Origin: Ulota crispa
Taxonomy: Eukaryota; Streptophyta; Bryopsida; Orthotrichales; Orthotrichaceae
DNA length: 64,000 nucleotides
Reading direction: 5' to 3'
NCBI GenBank assembly: GCA_963920765.1
Contig: OY987243.1
Span: forward strand, 10,168,001-10,232,000
Shown here: piece after piece, positions 22,518 through 40,844 of the stretch
Layout: every line of letters starts with the position of its first letter
Position numbering within the stretch: position 1 is the stretch's first letter
The notes under the pieces: generated by a model
Databases searched by the model: none
The model's input: only the letters and a program-made list of their open reading frames with translations
Told to the model about the DNA's origin: nothing
Program-made: the position numbers and the translations under genes

Positions 22518-22964
22518 GGTCGGAGGCGGAGAATTTGTGCGCTGATTTAAGTACTACAAAAGGTGCGTTTCACGGAGTGCGGAGACGAGAAAGGCGTCGG
22601 AGTCTGGTGGCCATGAATTTTGGTGTTTGAAAAATGGAGCAAAATCAGTCGGATTGCAAAATAGAAATTTGAGTAGCAGAAGAAGAAGATCAGAATACCG
22701 AGTATAGAACGGAGAGGTCTGAATGAGGAAAGGTCGTTCGAGCCTGATTCCGGGTGGAATCCGTCATCGTCTACAGAATTGCGGTGTAATATAAGAAAGT
22801 GTACGTAAATTTGACTCTCCCCTTTCACCGTTTTGTAAGATTTGGTTGGCGTAAGTTACAAAGAAACTCTCAGATGTCTAGCAAGGTCTCCAAAAATTGC
22901 TGAACTTCTCGGGGCAAACAATACAAAAGCTGAAACAAAATCTGCATAGAAATGTAGGCTTGTA
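22518..22964 (-). promoter_or_regulatory. Upstream region of ATG101
   Basis: This is the sequence between the ATG101 start codon and a TTAA-flanked element at 22965. It should contain the promoter and 5' leader. I cannot place a TATA box with confidence. A 93-residue frame on the same strand (22547-22828) has no support. Confidence 0.35.
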
Positions 22965-23860
22965 TTAACCCCTTAGGGCCGCCTGCTCTCCAAGCTGGTC
23001 GTTCTCTTGGGAAACCAAATTGTTTCAAGATCTTTAGCAATCGAGCTAGATGTAAAAAGCACAGTCCAATCGTACTAATGTAAACTACGGTCTTGGAAGA
23101 TAAGCTTGTAAAAAATTTGGACCGATTTGCCTATGATACGTGCTGCATTAGTGAAGTAAGAGTTGTTGCATTGAATTAAGTTTGGAGCTTACAAGTTGTA
23201 TGAATGGCTCCTACGAGCAACCACTATAGAATCAAACTTTGAAATTGTGGAGTTTTCTTACATGTGATATGTTGAAGGGCTTGAACTTATAATTTTGGGA
23301 AAAAGTTGTACCATCTGTTTTATTTGATGAAGGAAAGGTATGGGTGGTTAGGGTGCAAAAATTGTGGAATTGGTCATGAAATTTTGATCATGTTAGAAAA
23401 ATGGGATTTGCATGGTTAGAAATTCTAACCAGACAAGTTATTTGAATAATATTGATCTATGACTATGTATCTTTTCAAAAGTAGTGTGACAATATACAAG
23501 TGATTTTGATCATGCAATGTTGAAAAGATTGAAGGGCTCGGGGAGGGGTACAAAGCCAAAGCATAATTGGGTTGGTTGTTGTCGTAGCACTATTTACCAA
23601 GTCCCAAAATATGTCAAGTGACATCATCCTCTTGTTGGTGTTTTGATGAGTGATTTGTACTGAACACTCAGGTTTCCGGATACCCCTTTCAATGAATCAC
23701 TCTCTCTACAACTTTGATCAAACAAGTGTGCATGAAAATAGACTTCATCCCCTACATGTTAGTAATTGGTCAATCCATGATCCAAAATTGATAACACACC
23801 TAAATTTGGTTTCAAAACTTGTGAAGGCAAATTTTGCCTCCTCCGGTCCTAAGGGGTTAA
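22965..23860. mobile_element. TTAA-flanked element upstream of ATG101
   Basis: The left end is TTAA-CCCCTTAGGGCCG and the right end is CGGTCCTAAGGGG-TTAA, a nearly perfect 13-bp inverted repeat. It is about 890 bp long, AT-rich inside, with no transposase. The ends match those of the other TTAA-flanked elements in base order, not in interior sequence. Confidence 0.7.
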
Positions 23861-26800
23861 AGTAGGAGGCTTGTTAATTGACTATCTAAGGGAAAGATGA
23901 CGTTTGTACAAAAATCATGCCAAAAGTCATGCCAATTTAGCAGCTTGGAAATATTTTTGGTAGAAAGGTAAAGAAGAAACAATTTTATGATCATTTCAAT
24001 TGAAGTTTTCTAAGTTGGTATAAATTAACTACAATCTATCAAAGCAAAAGGTGTATAGGTATCTATTCTTGATCATATGTGGTAACATTCATGATGCAAA
24101 GGTGGCTTGTAAATGGAGCACATGAGTTTTAGATGCAACCACTGCAAAGCCAAGAATGTTCCAATAAGGCTCTTGAAGCGTGCAAGCAACCATTCCATAT
24201 TCCAATGCTCAAATCATGATTAAGAACATGTTTTCATGTGTTTTAGTATGACATATATCTATATTATATTGAAAGACAAAATTCAACACAATTATGGCCA
24301 ATAAGCACACTTATCAGTAGCTCATGTCACTCTCTTGAGATTCTAAAACTGTGTAAGCATAGGTAGAATTTTTGAACATAAAAAATTGTGACCCATTTAA
24401 GAATGTTTGTGCATTGTTTTAAGAGGCTCTATATGGTACATTCAAAATGCCCGTTTTGAATTCAAGCCTCCTTCCTTAGTAAACTCTCAAGCTGCAAAAC
24501 ATTGTAGAGCCGGCAAAGGTAAATCTAGGTATAAGTTGGATAAGTTAAAGCCGTTTAGAAACATCAAGCAAATTCTAGCAAATTCTAACAAATTTTAGAA
24601 TTCTAACAAATTCTAGCAAATTCTAACAAATTTTAGAATTCTAACAAATTCTAGCAAATTCTAGCAGAATCTTACAATTTCACCCATGTACAAGTTACCT
24701 ACCTTCAGGCGATTTGCTAAAGACCTAAATACCTTTAACTTATATCACTGCTTGATATGGAAATTTAAAAAAAAAGGTTAGATGAAATATTCAACTAAGT
24801 CCGGATGGTTCATAGTTTAGAAATAATAATTCATTTTTTTGTGCAAATATATATGAAATACTAAGAGATCTTGCATGTTTTGTTTATAAACTACAAGAGA
24901 TTTTGATGTTTTGCCAAAATATTGGAATAACTCCTTGCATAATCCAAAAATGTGATGAAATTTGCAAAATGCTCATATTATATAGATAGTTTCGATTTAG
25001 ACAAAAGTGGCATTAAAGTGATGAAAGACATTTAATGATTGTAACAATAATATCAGTGTTGTGATTGAACCAACAAACTTAATACTTCATAGTATAAGGG
25101 AAGAGATCTCTACCTAAAAGATTTTTTTGGGTGGATAACTTAACGTATTTTAGATTTGATGTGCGACATAATATAGGGAGGCGTTTATTCTTTTGAGGTA
25201 ATAATTATGAAAAAATTACAATTAAGAAAGGGTTCATTCAAATAAAAAAATTGAGTATAAGTAATATAGGTAGGTTTTAAACATACCTCATTACCTTTTT
25301 TTTACAAGTAATTAAGGGGCCAATATCATGGGGTATCCTATGGTCCTATTGTATTTATGGTGGGTATAGGGTATCCAATGTTCCAATGAGGGTGCTAGGT
25401 GTTGGGTGATGAAAAATGAAGGCAACAATGTGGATGAATGGTTAGGGTTTACTTCACTTTTGGGTCAGGGTTTTGTTGCTTGGTGTTAGGGTGCACGTTC
25501 CAGCCTTCTAGGTTTTAGCTTGTTTCATTTGGCTTGTGTGCAACAGGGTTTTTGAATACAGACATGTAAACAAAGTTCATTCACATGCTTTGACTCTTAG
25601 ATGATTTACTCTTGAATTTTTGGAGTGAAGAAGCATTTTTATTTGCATTGTATATTTTCATGAAGGATTTGATCTTTGTCTTGAAATTACTTATGAAAGC
25701 ATAGTGTTTTCATACCTTAACCCCTAAAGCCTAAATTGTCAAATTACTTAACAATTCAAAAATTTCAATTATAAAGAAGATAGCTTAAGAAAAAAAATTG
25801 CTTAGCCCTTATAAGGGATTAAAGAGTGCCCTAAAATTGGTCATTTGACCCTATTATATAATTATAGAGGCCTTTTTATTTGGCCCAAGGAACTAAATAG
25901 CCCCTTATAAATTACCCCCTTGCCGCACGTGGGTTACCCAACATACAAAGAGTGATCCACCTAAGAAAGATTTAGAATATAATGTATTTTGAGTTGATTG
26001 TGAGTTTGGTAGTAAGTTGATAGCGGATTGGATTTTAGTTGTCGAATGGAATTACCAAGTTTGTTTGTCACGTGCGTTAGGCAAAGATGTGGTGTTAAAT
26101 GGCACTTTTCATTTGAAAGTTGTTACATGCCAATTTTTTTATTTAAGACAAGGTAACTTCTATTCAATTGTACTTATGCATTGAGTCTATTGCTTCTTAA
26201 TCATTTATATGTGAAAATGAAAAGGCCCATGTCTTGTACAATAAAATAAAATCTTCGCATGTAAGTGCTTCCATAAAAATGGGCTAGTTTTCAGAATTTA
26301 AAATTTCTTTTTGGAAATAGGTTATAAAATTATAATAAGACAAATACAATGGTACTTTGTTGTTTTGTTAAACGCGAGTATGGATGACCATTATTACAGC
26401 TATGAAGTAGCTACCCCATTTCCTTAACTTCAAGAGGATTTGAGTGAATTTCAAGATTGTAAAAGTATAGCATGCATGTATGATGCTTTTGTGTGCTCAT
26501 ATTGTTTACATTGACGTTGGTAATTAGGTGAAATAGTAAATTCCTTTTTCCTTCATAAAATAATGATTGTTTTTTTGTTGAAGCTGTTCAAAACTATACA
26601 ACATTCAAATGGGATTTTGTAGTGGATTATTTCTCTATATTTGAAGTTACTTTAAAATCTTGAACAAAACATTGTTTGAAGACCATGAGGATCATTTATG
26701 AATATTTTCAATTTGAAGTAGTAGGATCATAGTAATAAATAACATATCAAAAACCATGGAAAGCATAATAGTTTGAGAATTTCTATGTCAATTTGTCTTT

Positions 26801-29335
26801 GCTGTGCAAGTTGTGTTCTTCAATGAAGTATTCAAAATACATACATCCACAAGCTTAGATGAAACACATTATGGACAGAATAGTACTTATTGTCCAGTAG
26901 CTTGTACATTTATTCAAAATGATGTAACGCTGGTTTTAGATGAAAAACTTCATCAATTTCATCCACTCTAAAATAAATATCGTTGTTGCAAAATAATCAT
27001 GTTTAGTATAATGGTGGCCATTTTGATCTTTGAAAAAAATCTAATATAAGATATCCAAGTGGACGAAGTAATACCAATATGTAAACAAAAGTTATGAAAC
27101 CGGTATCCAAATTATTAAGGAGAACTTGTTAGGAAGAAATCTTTTTGAAAAAAAAAGCCCCCATTAGGCTAACATCAAGTCTAAGGAATCTTGCTTAGGT
27201 TAATCCACATGGTTTCCAAGGGTGTAAAAGATTTGTGGTTAAGTGGGTAGACATGGAGTCATTATGATTATATTATAGCCCAAAACTAGTATGGCTCTCT
27301 ATAGCAAAAACATTGCATAGAGTTCAATCCTACCATGGCATATGCTAAACTATGTGCATTTTATCTTTTTTGATGTAATTTTGTGAAATATGAGTTTCAT
27401 CATTTGAAATAAACTTAAAATGTAGCATACGGTTGGGGCTATGATTAGTTGTAATTAAAATGAAAAAAATTGTGCAAGCGAAGGAAAAAAAAAGTGCTTG
27501 GTTGAGGTGGCTGGCTACATCCGGCCAAGTTGGTGCCATGGCCTGTTGAAGCTGGTTGAGCCCAAGCCTTCTTCTACGATGTTTTGTGTATGTCCCTGGG
27601 TATTAACCTTTGAATTTTTCAGCCATTTTGAAGGTGTTTTGGACCTCAATTTTGTAAGTTATGAAAGGGTGAAGCTTAAAGAATGATGAGTTATTTTTAG
27701 GCCAAAGAAATCATAAGATCTTATAGAAAATCAAGTCCTTATCATCTCTACAAAGTTTGGTTTCAATCCAAGGGTTTGATTGGAAGATTATAACAAAAAT
27801 GTAAATGGTACTACAAGGAAACTAATGTTTTGGAGTAGTTGAAATTGTGCTTTGATTGGCTCTTTTGGACACATAACATTTTAAAAAATTGGCATCTTAC
27901 GCTCATTCTCAAGGTAATCAAGTTCCACACGCATAGAAACAAGTCTTGTATTTTTAAGGTAAAAAATGAGTGAGAAAATGGTCTTGCAATAGTGACCACT
28001 TTACCCTTAAATTTCAAAGACTGTGAGTAAAATTGAAGACTTTCACAAATCTAGGGCCAAAATTTAACATAACTCCAAGACCACCCATGGTTTGAAAATT
28101 TTGGTAAATTCAATGGTGACTCTTCTTCTAAATTTGAAAACACCCCTACATAGCTAACTTGTTTATCTTTCAAAGGAGTCAAAATTCAAGTGACTCTTCA
28201 CATTCTTAAGGTCATAAATGGCATTGCTAAAAACCGATTGACCCAATTTGGGTCGATGAAAAATTTAAGGATTAGGGAAGCGATCAGTGGTGATTTTGGA
28301 CAAGCACCTCAACTAGTTTTTTTTTTTTACTTATTCTTCAATTGTGAACTAAAATGTAGTGGACTTTTGGACATTCAAAAACAAGATAGGACCAATTGCA
28401 ACCAATAAATCAAAATTGCACAAATCACATGAAACATTTACAAAATGTCACTAAAAAGGATAGATTTTTTTTTCCCTTTGTGTTCCTCCACACAATCATG
28501 ATAACATTTTAATCTATAGGGATCTTTGCACAAAAGATATGCATTAATGCACTTAAATTCTTCAATTGCAATCTAGAACGCAAATGACTCTGAATAAATT
28601 TTGCTCAAAAAGTCCCCATTGATACACAATTATATTTGAAAGTATCACCATCAAGTTTCGAGAAAGGTATGTACAACCTTGGCCAATTTGTAAACCGCTC
28701 CAAAATTGTACTTGCAAAATTTTATGTTTCTCACAAACGCTTTGCTTAGGTTACTTTACCCCAATATACCTTGACCATCCCATGTCATCGAGCTCTACTC
28801 TCAATGAGTTGCTTTATATCTCCACCTTCCTGTCTTGTCCCAAGTTTGTAGGTTTGGGAAGATTTGGGAATTATAATAAATATACAAAAGAAATGCAAAT
28901 ATGCAATTTTTTTTTTTCATATTATTCTCCATATATTGATAAGGGGTAGCTCTTTTTTCAACTAGTGTTATGAATGGAATATTTTTTCCTCAAGTGGTCA
29001 TGTGACAAATAGATTTTCAAGTTAGTAGTTTTAAGAATAGGCTCAAAAAATTTGCCATTTGTTTATGGTTTTTGAGATGTAAAAGTATATATTTTTTTGT
29101 TAAAACCCAAATTTAGATTGACCCTAGACCTCCTAAAAGTTGTAAACTTAATAAGTAAGAGCAACTCCACCACAAATTTAAAGGGACCCTTAATCAGTAC
29201 TTTAGCAAGAAGATTGATAGTTGAGACCTCCACTGCTTTATTGCTATTAACTTTCAGATAACTTGGAGGATCGAAACAAGCATTAGTTCACGTCACTCTT
29301 GAGGTTTTTTTCAACCACGTTAGAGCTCACAGAAG
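23861..29335. other. Gene-poor AT-rich intergenic DNA
   Basis: There is no supported gene in about 5.5 kb; the short frames here are unsupported. It contains a short minisatellite (24569-24667) and a possible degraded TTAA element starting near 25718 (TTAA-CCCCTAAAGCC). No RNA gene was recognised. Confidence 0.45.
24569..24667. repeat. Minisatellite of AAATTCTARCA units
   Basis: An 11-base unit, CAAATTCTARC with variants ending TTTTAGAATT, repeats about nine times. It is organised in a higher-order unit of roughly 46 bp that occurs twice. Confidence 0.8.
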
Positions 29336-29577
29336 AAAACCCCTGAGTGCCCAGCACAAGTTCACTCAAATCCAAACTCTTTGGAATTCATTCCAATCAA
29401 ACTATCACCTAAAAGAGATTCACAAAATTGACAGTACCAATTGGTAGTGAACATAGGCCCGGAGCTCCAAAGAAAAGGTCCTTTCACCGTACCATTGAAA
29501 AGATTATAACAATCAAACAAGGAAATTTTTCAAAATTGAGAGGCCATATTTTGGCCCCTTGGGTGCTCAAGGGTTAA
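29336..29577. mobile_element. TTAA-type element, CCCCTGAGTGCCC subfamily
   Basis: The right end is GGTGCTCAAGGG-TTAA. The left end is AAAA-CCCCTGAGTGCCCAGC, so the left TTAA appears mutated. The interior is collinear with 5262-5510 (AGATTCACAAAATTGA, GAAAAGATTATAACAA). Non-coding. Confidence 0.6.
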
Positions 29578-29811
29578 AGGAAAAAATGAAAGGGCACTTG
29601 AGAGAAAAAACTAAAAGTTCCTGGTGCTGGCAACAACAAGGAACAACAAAGTACCATGAGTGTGATGGGTTAGGGTGATTGCGCAATGGGAGCGCACTAG
29701 ATAGGGCAAAGCTGCAACAAAAATGACTCAATTTGTGTCCTTGAAAATCCCTTTCACATTTGATATTCAAGTAACATGATGGAACTGCTCTAAGAAGACA
29801 AAAACAAGTGC

Positions 29812-30077
29812 TAAGGTAGTGTGTTCTAATTGGGTTCATGCTCTAATTGTGTTCAGCTTTAGGAATGAGAGACATTTTAGATTAAATATCTATGACTGTC
29901 ATCGATGAGTTAGGTGGGACTAGCTTTATAGCTAATCCCACCTAACTCATCAATGACAGTCATAGATATTTAATCTAAAATGTTTCTCATTCCTAAAACC
30001 GAACTCAATTAGAGCATGAATGCAATTAGAGCATAAATGCAATTAGAGCATGAACGCAATTAGAAAACACTACCTTA
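29812..30077. mobile_element. Near-perfect palindromic MITE (TA/AGGTAG ends) 5' of the carboxypeptidase gene
   Basis: The ends are TA-AGGTAGTGTGTTCTAATTG and CAATTAGAAAACACTACCT-TA. The inner arms (about 29860-29923 and 29932-29996) are almost exact reverse complements, for example ATTAAATATCTATGACTGTC and its inverse, around a loop of about 8 nt. The right arm has the unit GAGCATGAATGCAATTA repeated about three times. It ends about 445 bp before the carboxypeptidase start codon. Confidence 0.85.
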
Positions 30078-30522
30078 GGTGAAGTTCTCTTCTTTGCTGC
30101 TTTGGAAGTCCTGAAATGGCTAACAATGTTTTTTCGTGTTTCCCTGTTCGTGGGGCATCTGTCAACGGTAACAGCCGCTACAGTCTATTCCGGTCCCACT
30201 GTGACCACACGTCATTGCAAAATGAAGAGTTCCTATGACCGTCCAACCTCTAAGACCGTGCAGGCCATTAACCGTGCTGCAAACGATCCATTGGATTGGT
30301 TCTGAGCCAGCGAAAACGATGAACCGATACCCCATGACCGTGGACCATCATCCCGCACTGTGGAGTACAAGGACCGGTGCCGTAAAAGGTGTCTCCGTCA
30401 AGGGACCCTCAATGGTACTCCGGCTCCACCTCAATTTGCTTGAAGATTGAGCAACAATCACACCGCCTCTTCTTCTTCATCACCTGCTGCCGAGCGTTCT
30501 TCAGAATATTGCATTGCATTGA
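30078..30522 (+). promoter_or_regulatory. Promoter/5' leader of the serine carboxypeptidase gene
   Basis: Composition shifts from AT-rich MITE to mixed or GC-rich sequence approaching the ATG at 30523. Small frames at 30102-30450 have no support and could be upstream ORFs at most. Confidence 0.4.
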
Positions 30523-35775
<5,253 letters not shown>

Positions 35776-38665
35776 ATTCTAGTCTGTGATTTTCTGTAAA
35801 GGTACATAACCGATTGCGCAAGGTCCGCTGTGTTCCTTGCACTTGTCTTGCCGTATGGGATTGTACAGGAAGGAGAACTACGCCTGCAATATCAAATATT
35901 GCAGGGAGAACCAGTTTCCCTTGTAGTATTTAGTGAATACTCTGTAGAAGTAATAAGTTATAAGGCAAGAGATTTGATGGGGAATGATGTTACCTTGGGG
36001 GCTGTCCTGGTAGGCTGTGTGAGAGCCCTCAGTTTCGAATTTCCTTTCAGTCGGTGTACTTTCAAACATGCACAGGATCGTGTTGGATCGGTATCGAGAG
36101 TCTTGAGACGTTCAAATGGACTGAATCCGGTTGTGGGCATGTGATATGGTTGTACTCTGGTTGCGTCCTTGTGGTGCAGCATTTGCACTTTTAAAGGTCT
36201 AGACAGTTTTGTGTTTTGTTTTGTTTTGGGAATCAAGATTAGGTTGGGAAGTTGTATTCGTGTTTGTAAAATGTGCACTCGTCCTAATAATTGGCAGGAA
36301 CAAGTGAGACTCCAGATTCCACTTGTTACATGTGGGCTTGTCTTCATCATCAATACATGGAAACAGTGGCTTGGATGAAATTCTACCAAAATGGCATGAA
36401 ATACGCGTTGCACTGACAGAATATATCCTGTCACACTCATCATTCATTATATTAGCCTTCACAGTTGTGACGGATGTGAATTCAAGAGGAATGCCGTCTA
36501 CTGAAGCAAATTCTTTCACTAAACGAGGAATACTAATTAGGGTTCTTTTTTAAGAGGTTTCAAACAAATGAGTGCAGTCTTGTATTAACTTCTATACAAC
36601 CGTGTTATTCCATTGGCCTTGAATCAGAGCTCACATGATTTGGGGTTGCTGGCAACATGGGACCTTCAAATACCAAGCTCACGAAATTGAAGACACAAAA
36701 GTTCAAGACAAAGTCACTCGGCATACGTAAATGTTAAAACTGCTAATGATGTAGGATAAACGAACAGGTCTCTAGTGTGGAAGCTAAATATGATGCATTG
36801 AAGAGTATATTTTAATCAAAATTAAGTTAGGAGAGGTAACAAAAAAGAGGCAATTGGGGAATGACTTACAACTTAGCTGAGTTGCCACTACCTACCTCAA
36901 CCTTATGCTTTTGACATTTCGAAATGTAAAATAACTCTGTACACGCATGTTTTTGTAATACCGTTTCTAGTTTGTATTGACACACCTTTTGTTGGTATCG
37001 AGTACTTAGGAATAAAGGTGTGTTACTGTGTCCTTCATGATAGAGTTTAAAGGTCTGAACATTCTTTTCAACATATGAGAAGAGGCAAAACAGATGACAG
37101 TGCCAATTTAGTTAAAATGGCAATATTAGGTCATGCAGCCTAAACCTAGAATCTTTACTTGTCATAGTTAGTGAGTTGAAATTGGACTTTTGTGAAGATC
37201 ATGTCATCACTTTTAGTGCATGAATATTGTCAATTTAACAAAATTTATGTAACTAATACATTTAACTAATTGTGGACTATTTGTGTAAAAATGAACTTAC
37301 AATGTTCAATGCCATATTTGTTAATTTGGGAAGAAACCCTAATTTTGGGAATGAACTAGGTTTAAGGTAAGCGCCTCAAACCAAGTTAAATGGTTAAGGT
37401 GAAGTATAACTTGGGAATCTGATTTTCCCAATTTTATGAATATGACATCGTTCCTAAAACTACAAGTTTTTAAATTCTTTGCATGTATTTTTCCCAAAGT
37501 TTTGCATGGCTAAAGATTTGGACATACCTCTTTATACTTTACAAGTACCTTTCAATAAGTTGCAAACCATATCAGTTTCTGCTTAAGGACTCTGGAGAGT
37601 CCATATTTAGTCAAAAGCAACAACCAACTGAAATTATAGTTATTTAATTGTTTTATTCCAAAGCTATCAATGCTATATTGCTAATTTGCTACGCACTGCA
37701 CCCCATTTTTGTTGATTAAGAGGGCCACTTATTACCCAGGTTTCCACTGGTTATCTCTACATAGAAGCAACATGTACACCTGTCCGATAGAAAGGGGATC
37801 ATTCTTCTTCACGAATGATTTTCATCGCAATTTTCTCCCTATCATGAAAATGTGCATGCCAGCCAAAGCTTTATCGTATCAAAGACCAAGTGCGAACTGG
37901 CGAGTGCTTGGCACCTCCATTCATGAGAACACATACGAATCCACAGCTCAACTGATTATGCATACCAAATACCCCTCCAAAGTCGAAAAAAGTATCGGAC
38001 TTCCAAGTACCTGGAAGCCATAGTCATAATCCCTCCAGGAAACGACCACCTAAGGCCACTGCAACAAGAGCAATAGTCAGGCATGAATCAGCGTAACCCA
38101 CCCAAGTAAAACTACATCACCAAAAAGCGAGTCTGATAATAAGTGGAGCTTGAAAATGGACTGTCTCTCGAACCAACAGGTAACTAGTCCCCGAGCACTG
38201 ACTGCTACTATAAGCCAGCAACTCTGGCATACATGAAAGAAGGTGTAATTGCATAATTATTTGTATCCTTGCATTCTGCTTCAAGCCCTTCTGGAAATGA
38301 CTTTTCTCCCACCTGTCAAGGCAGCCCCCACAACGGGAATCCCCACCTGTCAAGACTAGCACTTTATGTGAGCCGACCGAGGTTGAGACAATGTCCACCG
38401 AGCTCCACCTGAAATATAAAAACTGAGTATCAGTCCTGCACTTCCTTTTCTTAACAGATTGCCCTCTGCTCCAGTGAGAGCCCTTGCTGCTTCTTCTATG
38501 AAGCTGGCTTTGCATTTTGCGCTGCTGCTTGGCTTCGAGTGTTTGCATCCATTTGCCTTGCTTTTCCTCCGGGCTTGATCTTGTCCGGAATTCTTTCTTC
38601 TCCAAATTAGAATAAAGCTTGAGAACAGCGTCATCGTACTTGTCTTCGCATTTCTGGAGTGAAGG
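35776..38665. other. 3' flank of the carboxypeptidase gene and intergenic DNA
   Basis: The first several hundred bases are likely 3' untranslated sequence; ORFs here (35830-36144, 35958-36443 antisense) show no domain. A family-3 MITE lies at 37310-37448. A minus-strand frame at 38117-38692 overlaps the next gene's start region and is discussed as a finding. Confidence 0.4.
37310..37448. mobile_element. Family-3 MITE (CCATATTTGTTAATTTGGG ends), short form
   Basis: GCCATATTTGTTAATTTGGG at the left matches inverted TCCCAATTTTATGAATATG at the right. Inside is the family block AGGTTTAAGGTAAG / CTTAAACC. About 140 bp, non-coding. Confidence 0.65.
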
Positions 38666-39256
38666 ATGTCTGGATCGGAGAGCTCTCAGCACCGCAGCAA
38701 TCGTCGACTGCTAGGGTACGAGGTCATGCCTCAGCCAGGACTTGAGGCAGAGGTGCACGAGCATCCATTGCCTCATGAGCACTCCGGACCCTCCGAGCTA
38801 GGAGCAGATTATTCATCAGACACGGTCGAGCTCGAGCTGCCACCACCACAGGCTCGAGGGGATGCTAAGGTTGCACATTCTCCTACTTTTCCTCGGTTGT
38901 ATATTATCCTGGACGATAGCAGCGACGAGGAGCAGCAGGTGGAAGCGCCACCACCAGTTCCAGTTGGAGCCACAAATGCACACCTGCAGTACTCCGCGGA
39001 ACAGCCTCCTGCTTTGCCTCCAGTTGCTGCTGTGTCTCCTTTGGGTGCTCATCCGGAGAGAACCAGTGACAGCCGAGGAGGTGTCGACAGACCGGAAGAA
39101 TATCGCCTCCAAAACGGACGTCCGAGGACACAAGCACCTCCACCTAGTCGAGTTTATCGTGGCGGCACCAACCGTGCTTCCAGGCCTCGGAGACGTCTAC
39201 AGTCGTCCTCATTGCGCATAAATGCCACACCTCATGAGGAGGCAAATTCATTCTGA
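38666..39256 (+). CDS. Hypothetical proline/glutamate-rich protein
   Basis: An open frame of 196 residues with an in-frame TGA immediately upstream of the ATG, so if real it starts at 38666. It is disordered: proline-glutamate runs, an acidic patch DDSSDEEQQ at about 81-89 that resembles a CK2 site, and a basic arginine-serine C-terminal part. I recognise no domain. Codon choice looks coding-like and GC content is above the flanks. A minus-strand frame (38117-38692) overlaps its first nine codons and its upstream region, and either strand could be the real one. No introns are proposed. Confidence 0.4.
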   Translation: MSGSESSQHRSNRRLLGYEVMPQPGLEAEVHEHPLPHEHSGPSELGADYSSDTVELELPPPQARGDAKVAHSPTFPRLYIILDDSSDEEQQVEAPPPVPVGATNAHLQYSAEQPPALPPVAAVSPLGAHPERTSDSRGGVDRPEEYRLQNGRPRTQAPPPSRVYRGGTNRASRPRRRLQSSSLRINATPHEEANSF

Positions 39257-40644
39257 TGAGCTGCTCCGGTGGTCAGGTGGCCAGCTGGTCAGGTCGATGT
39301 GATGTTATTTCAGTATGCTCAGGCTCACAGTTCCCACAAATCCAACTGCGGAAGCACATCTAGTGTGCACTTCGGAATGCAAGCGTCTTTTTGTTTTTTT
39401 TCCTTTTTCCGAGGCAGGTTTTGGTGTAGATACTTAGCTACTGTTGTGTGGATACATGTTGTAGTTGTTGCAGTAGTTTACTGACTACTACGTACTGAGT
39501 TCATGGGGTTTAGCATCTCCACTGACGTTAATTTTCAACCATTTAGAGGGTTTCTGTTGTCTCTAAGTAGATTAGATATTGCTTCGTTTCAAGATAGTTG
39601 CTTGTAAATACGGCAGGAGGCTCTCGGAGATTGAGTCTCTGAAAAGGGTGAGAAATAAAAAATCCTCATTCATTTTTAGTGTTGCGAAGTATGCACAATC
39701 ATGCTTTGATTCTCTGCATCGGTTTCACTTGGGTTTAGTGCTAGTTGAGTAGCATTTCAGAGGTGCAGATTCTTAAACTACTTCTTACTCTTGGCTTCTT
39801 CCTGGGCTTCTTTAATTGTTTGTGAAATATGCTTATCATTTGTTCATGTATTATGGTGTTTCAATGTATCTCAACTTCTAGAAATCATGTTTTCATAGTC
39901 TCCTCTACTTGTTCCATTTGTGCTGAAGTCGTAGAAGAGAGGTTGGACAGAGTAGTAGATCAGGAAGCTGAGAAATAAACAAGAGGTTGTTTGGGCTCTA
40001 CTAGAACAACTGACAATGAGCGCAACGGGAAAGAGATTGATGTTTGGAATCCTAAACAAACCAGCTTATGTCTGAAGGTCATGGTAATGCAATGTTGCTG
40101 AGGACTGAAAATTCCACATTCAAGTACAAAAACTGTAAAAACCAGGTCCAAAGAAATCCAACACTTGTTTCAAAAGCTGAATCAGATCTAAAAGGTGCTT
40201 TGAATATAAGGAAAGTATACAAAAACAATTAAAACAACCAGGCAATAAGTATAGTACTATTGTGCGTCGTTGTTTGAATTGAAAATCGACAACACAATGA
40301 AAATTTATGGTGAATGAGGTCCATTCCAAAGAATTAGTCTTGTTTGGGAAAGTTAATCTTGGGGTCACTTCCTGTGTTGCATTTTTCTTGTAACTAGAGT
40401 GTCCATTTTCCAAATGACGCTTTTTACAAACGAAAAGTAACATGCTTGAAATACAAAGTTTGTAAAACATACGTTAGAAACTTAAAGGATATTCCTTTGC
40501 GTGCTAGTTGAAGCCCCGTACATTACTTTAAAAATTTTGCAATTTTTAGTTTACCGAGCGTAAAAAGCACACAAATGAATGCTTTAAACTCACCTGGAGA
40601 AAAGAACGATACAAAGGTGAAATACCATATTCAATAAATTGCGA
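39257..40644. other. 3' flank and intergenic DNA up to the assembly gap
   Basis: No supported gene. Minus-strand frames at 39871-40470 are short and lack domains. The stretch abuts the N gap. Confidence 0.35.
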
Positions 40645-40844
40645 NNNNNNNNNNNNNNNNNNNNNNNNNNNNNNNNNNNNNNNNNNNNNNNNNNNNNNNN
40701 NNNNNNNNNNNNNNNNNNNNNNNNNNNNNNNNNNNNNNNNNNNNNNNNNNNNNNNNNNNNNNNNNNNNNNNNNNNNNNNNNNNNNNNNNNNNNNNNNNNN
40801 NNNNNNNNNNNNNNNNNNNNNNNNNNNNNNNNNNNNNNNNNNNN
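40645..40844. other. Assembly gap, 200 N
   Basis: A run of exactly 200 N, a round size that suggests a placeholder rather than a measured distance. It lies upstream of the DnaJ-like gene and may hide missing exons. Confidence 0.98.

Noticed and set aside
24569-24667. CRISPR-like array
   Set aside because: The units are contiguous 11-base repeats without unique spacers, in a plant nuclear context. It is a minisatellite.
35830-36519. Frames of 104, 161 and 106 codons after the carboxypeptidase stop
   Set aside because: They lie in the likely 3' untranslated region and flank. They overlap on both strands and no motif is recognised.
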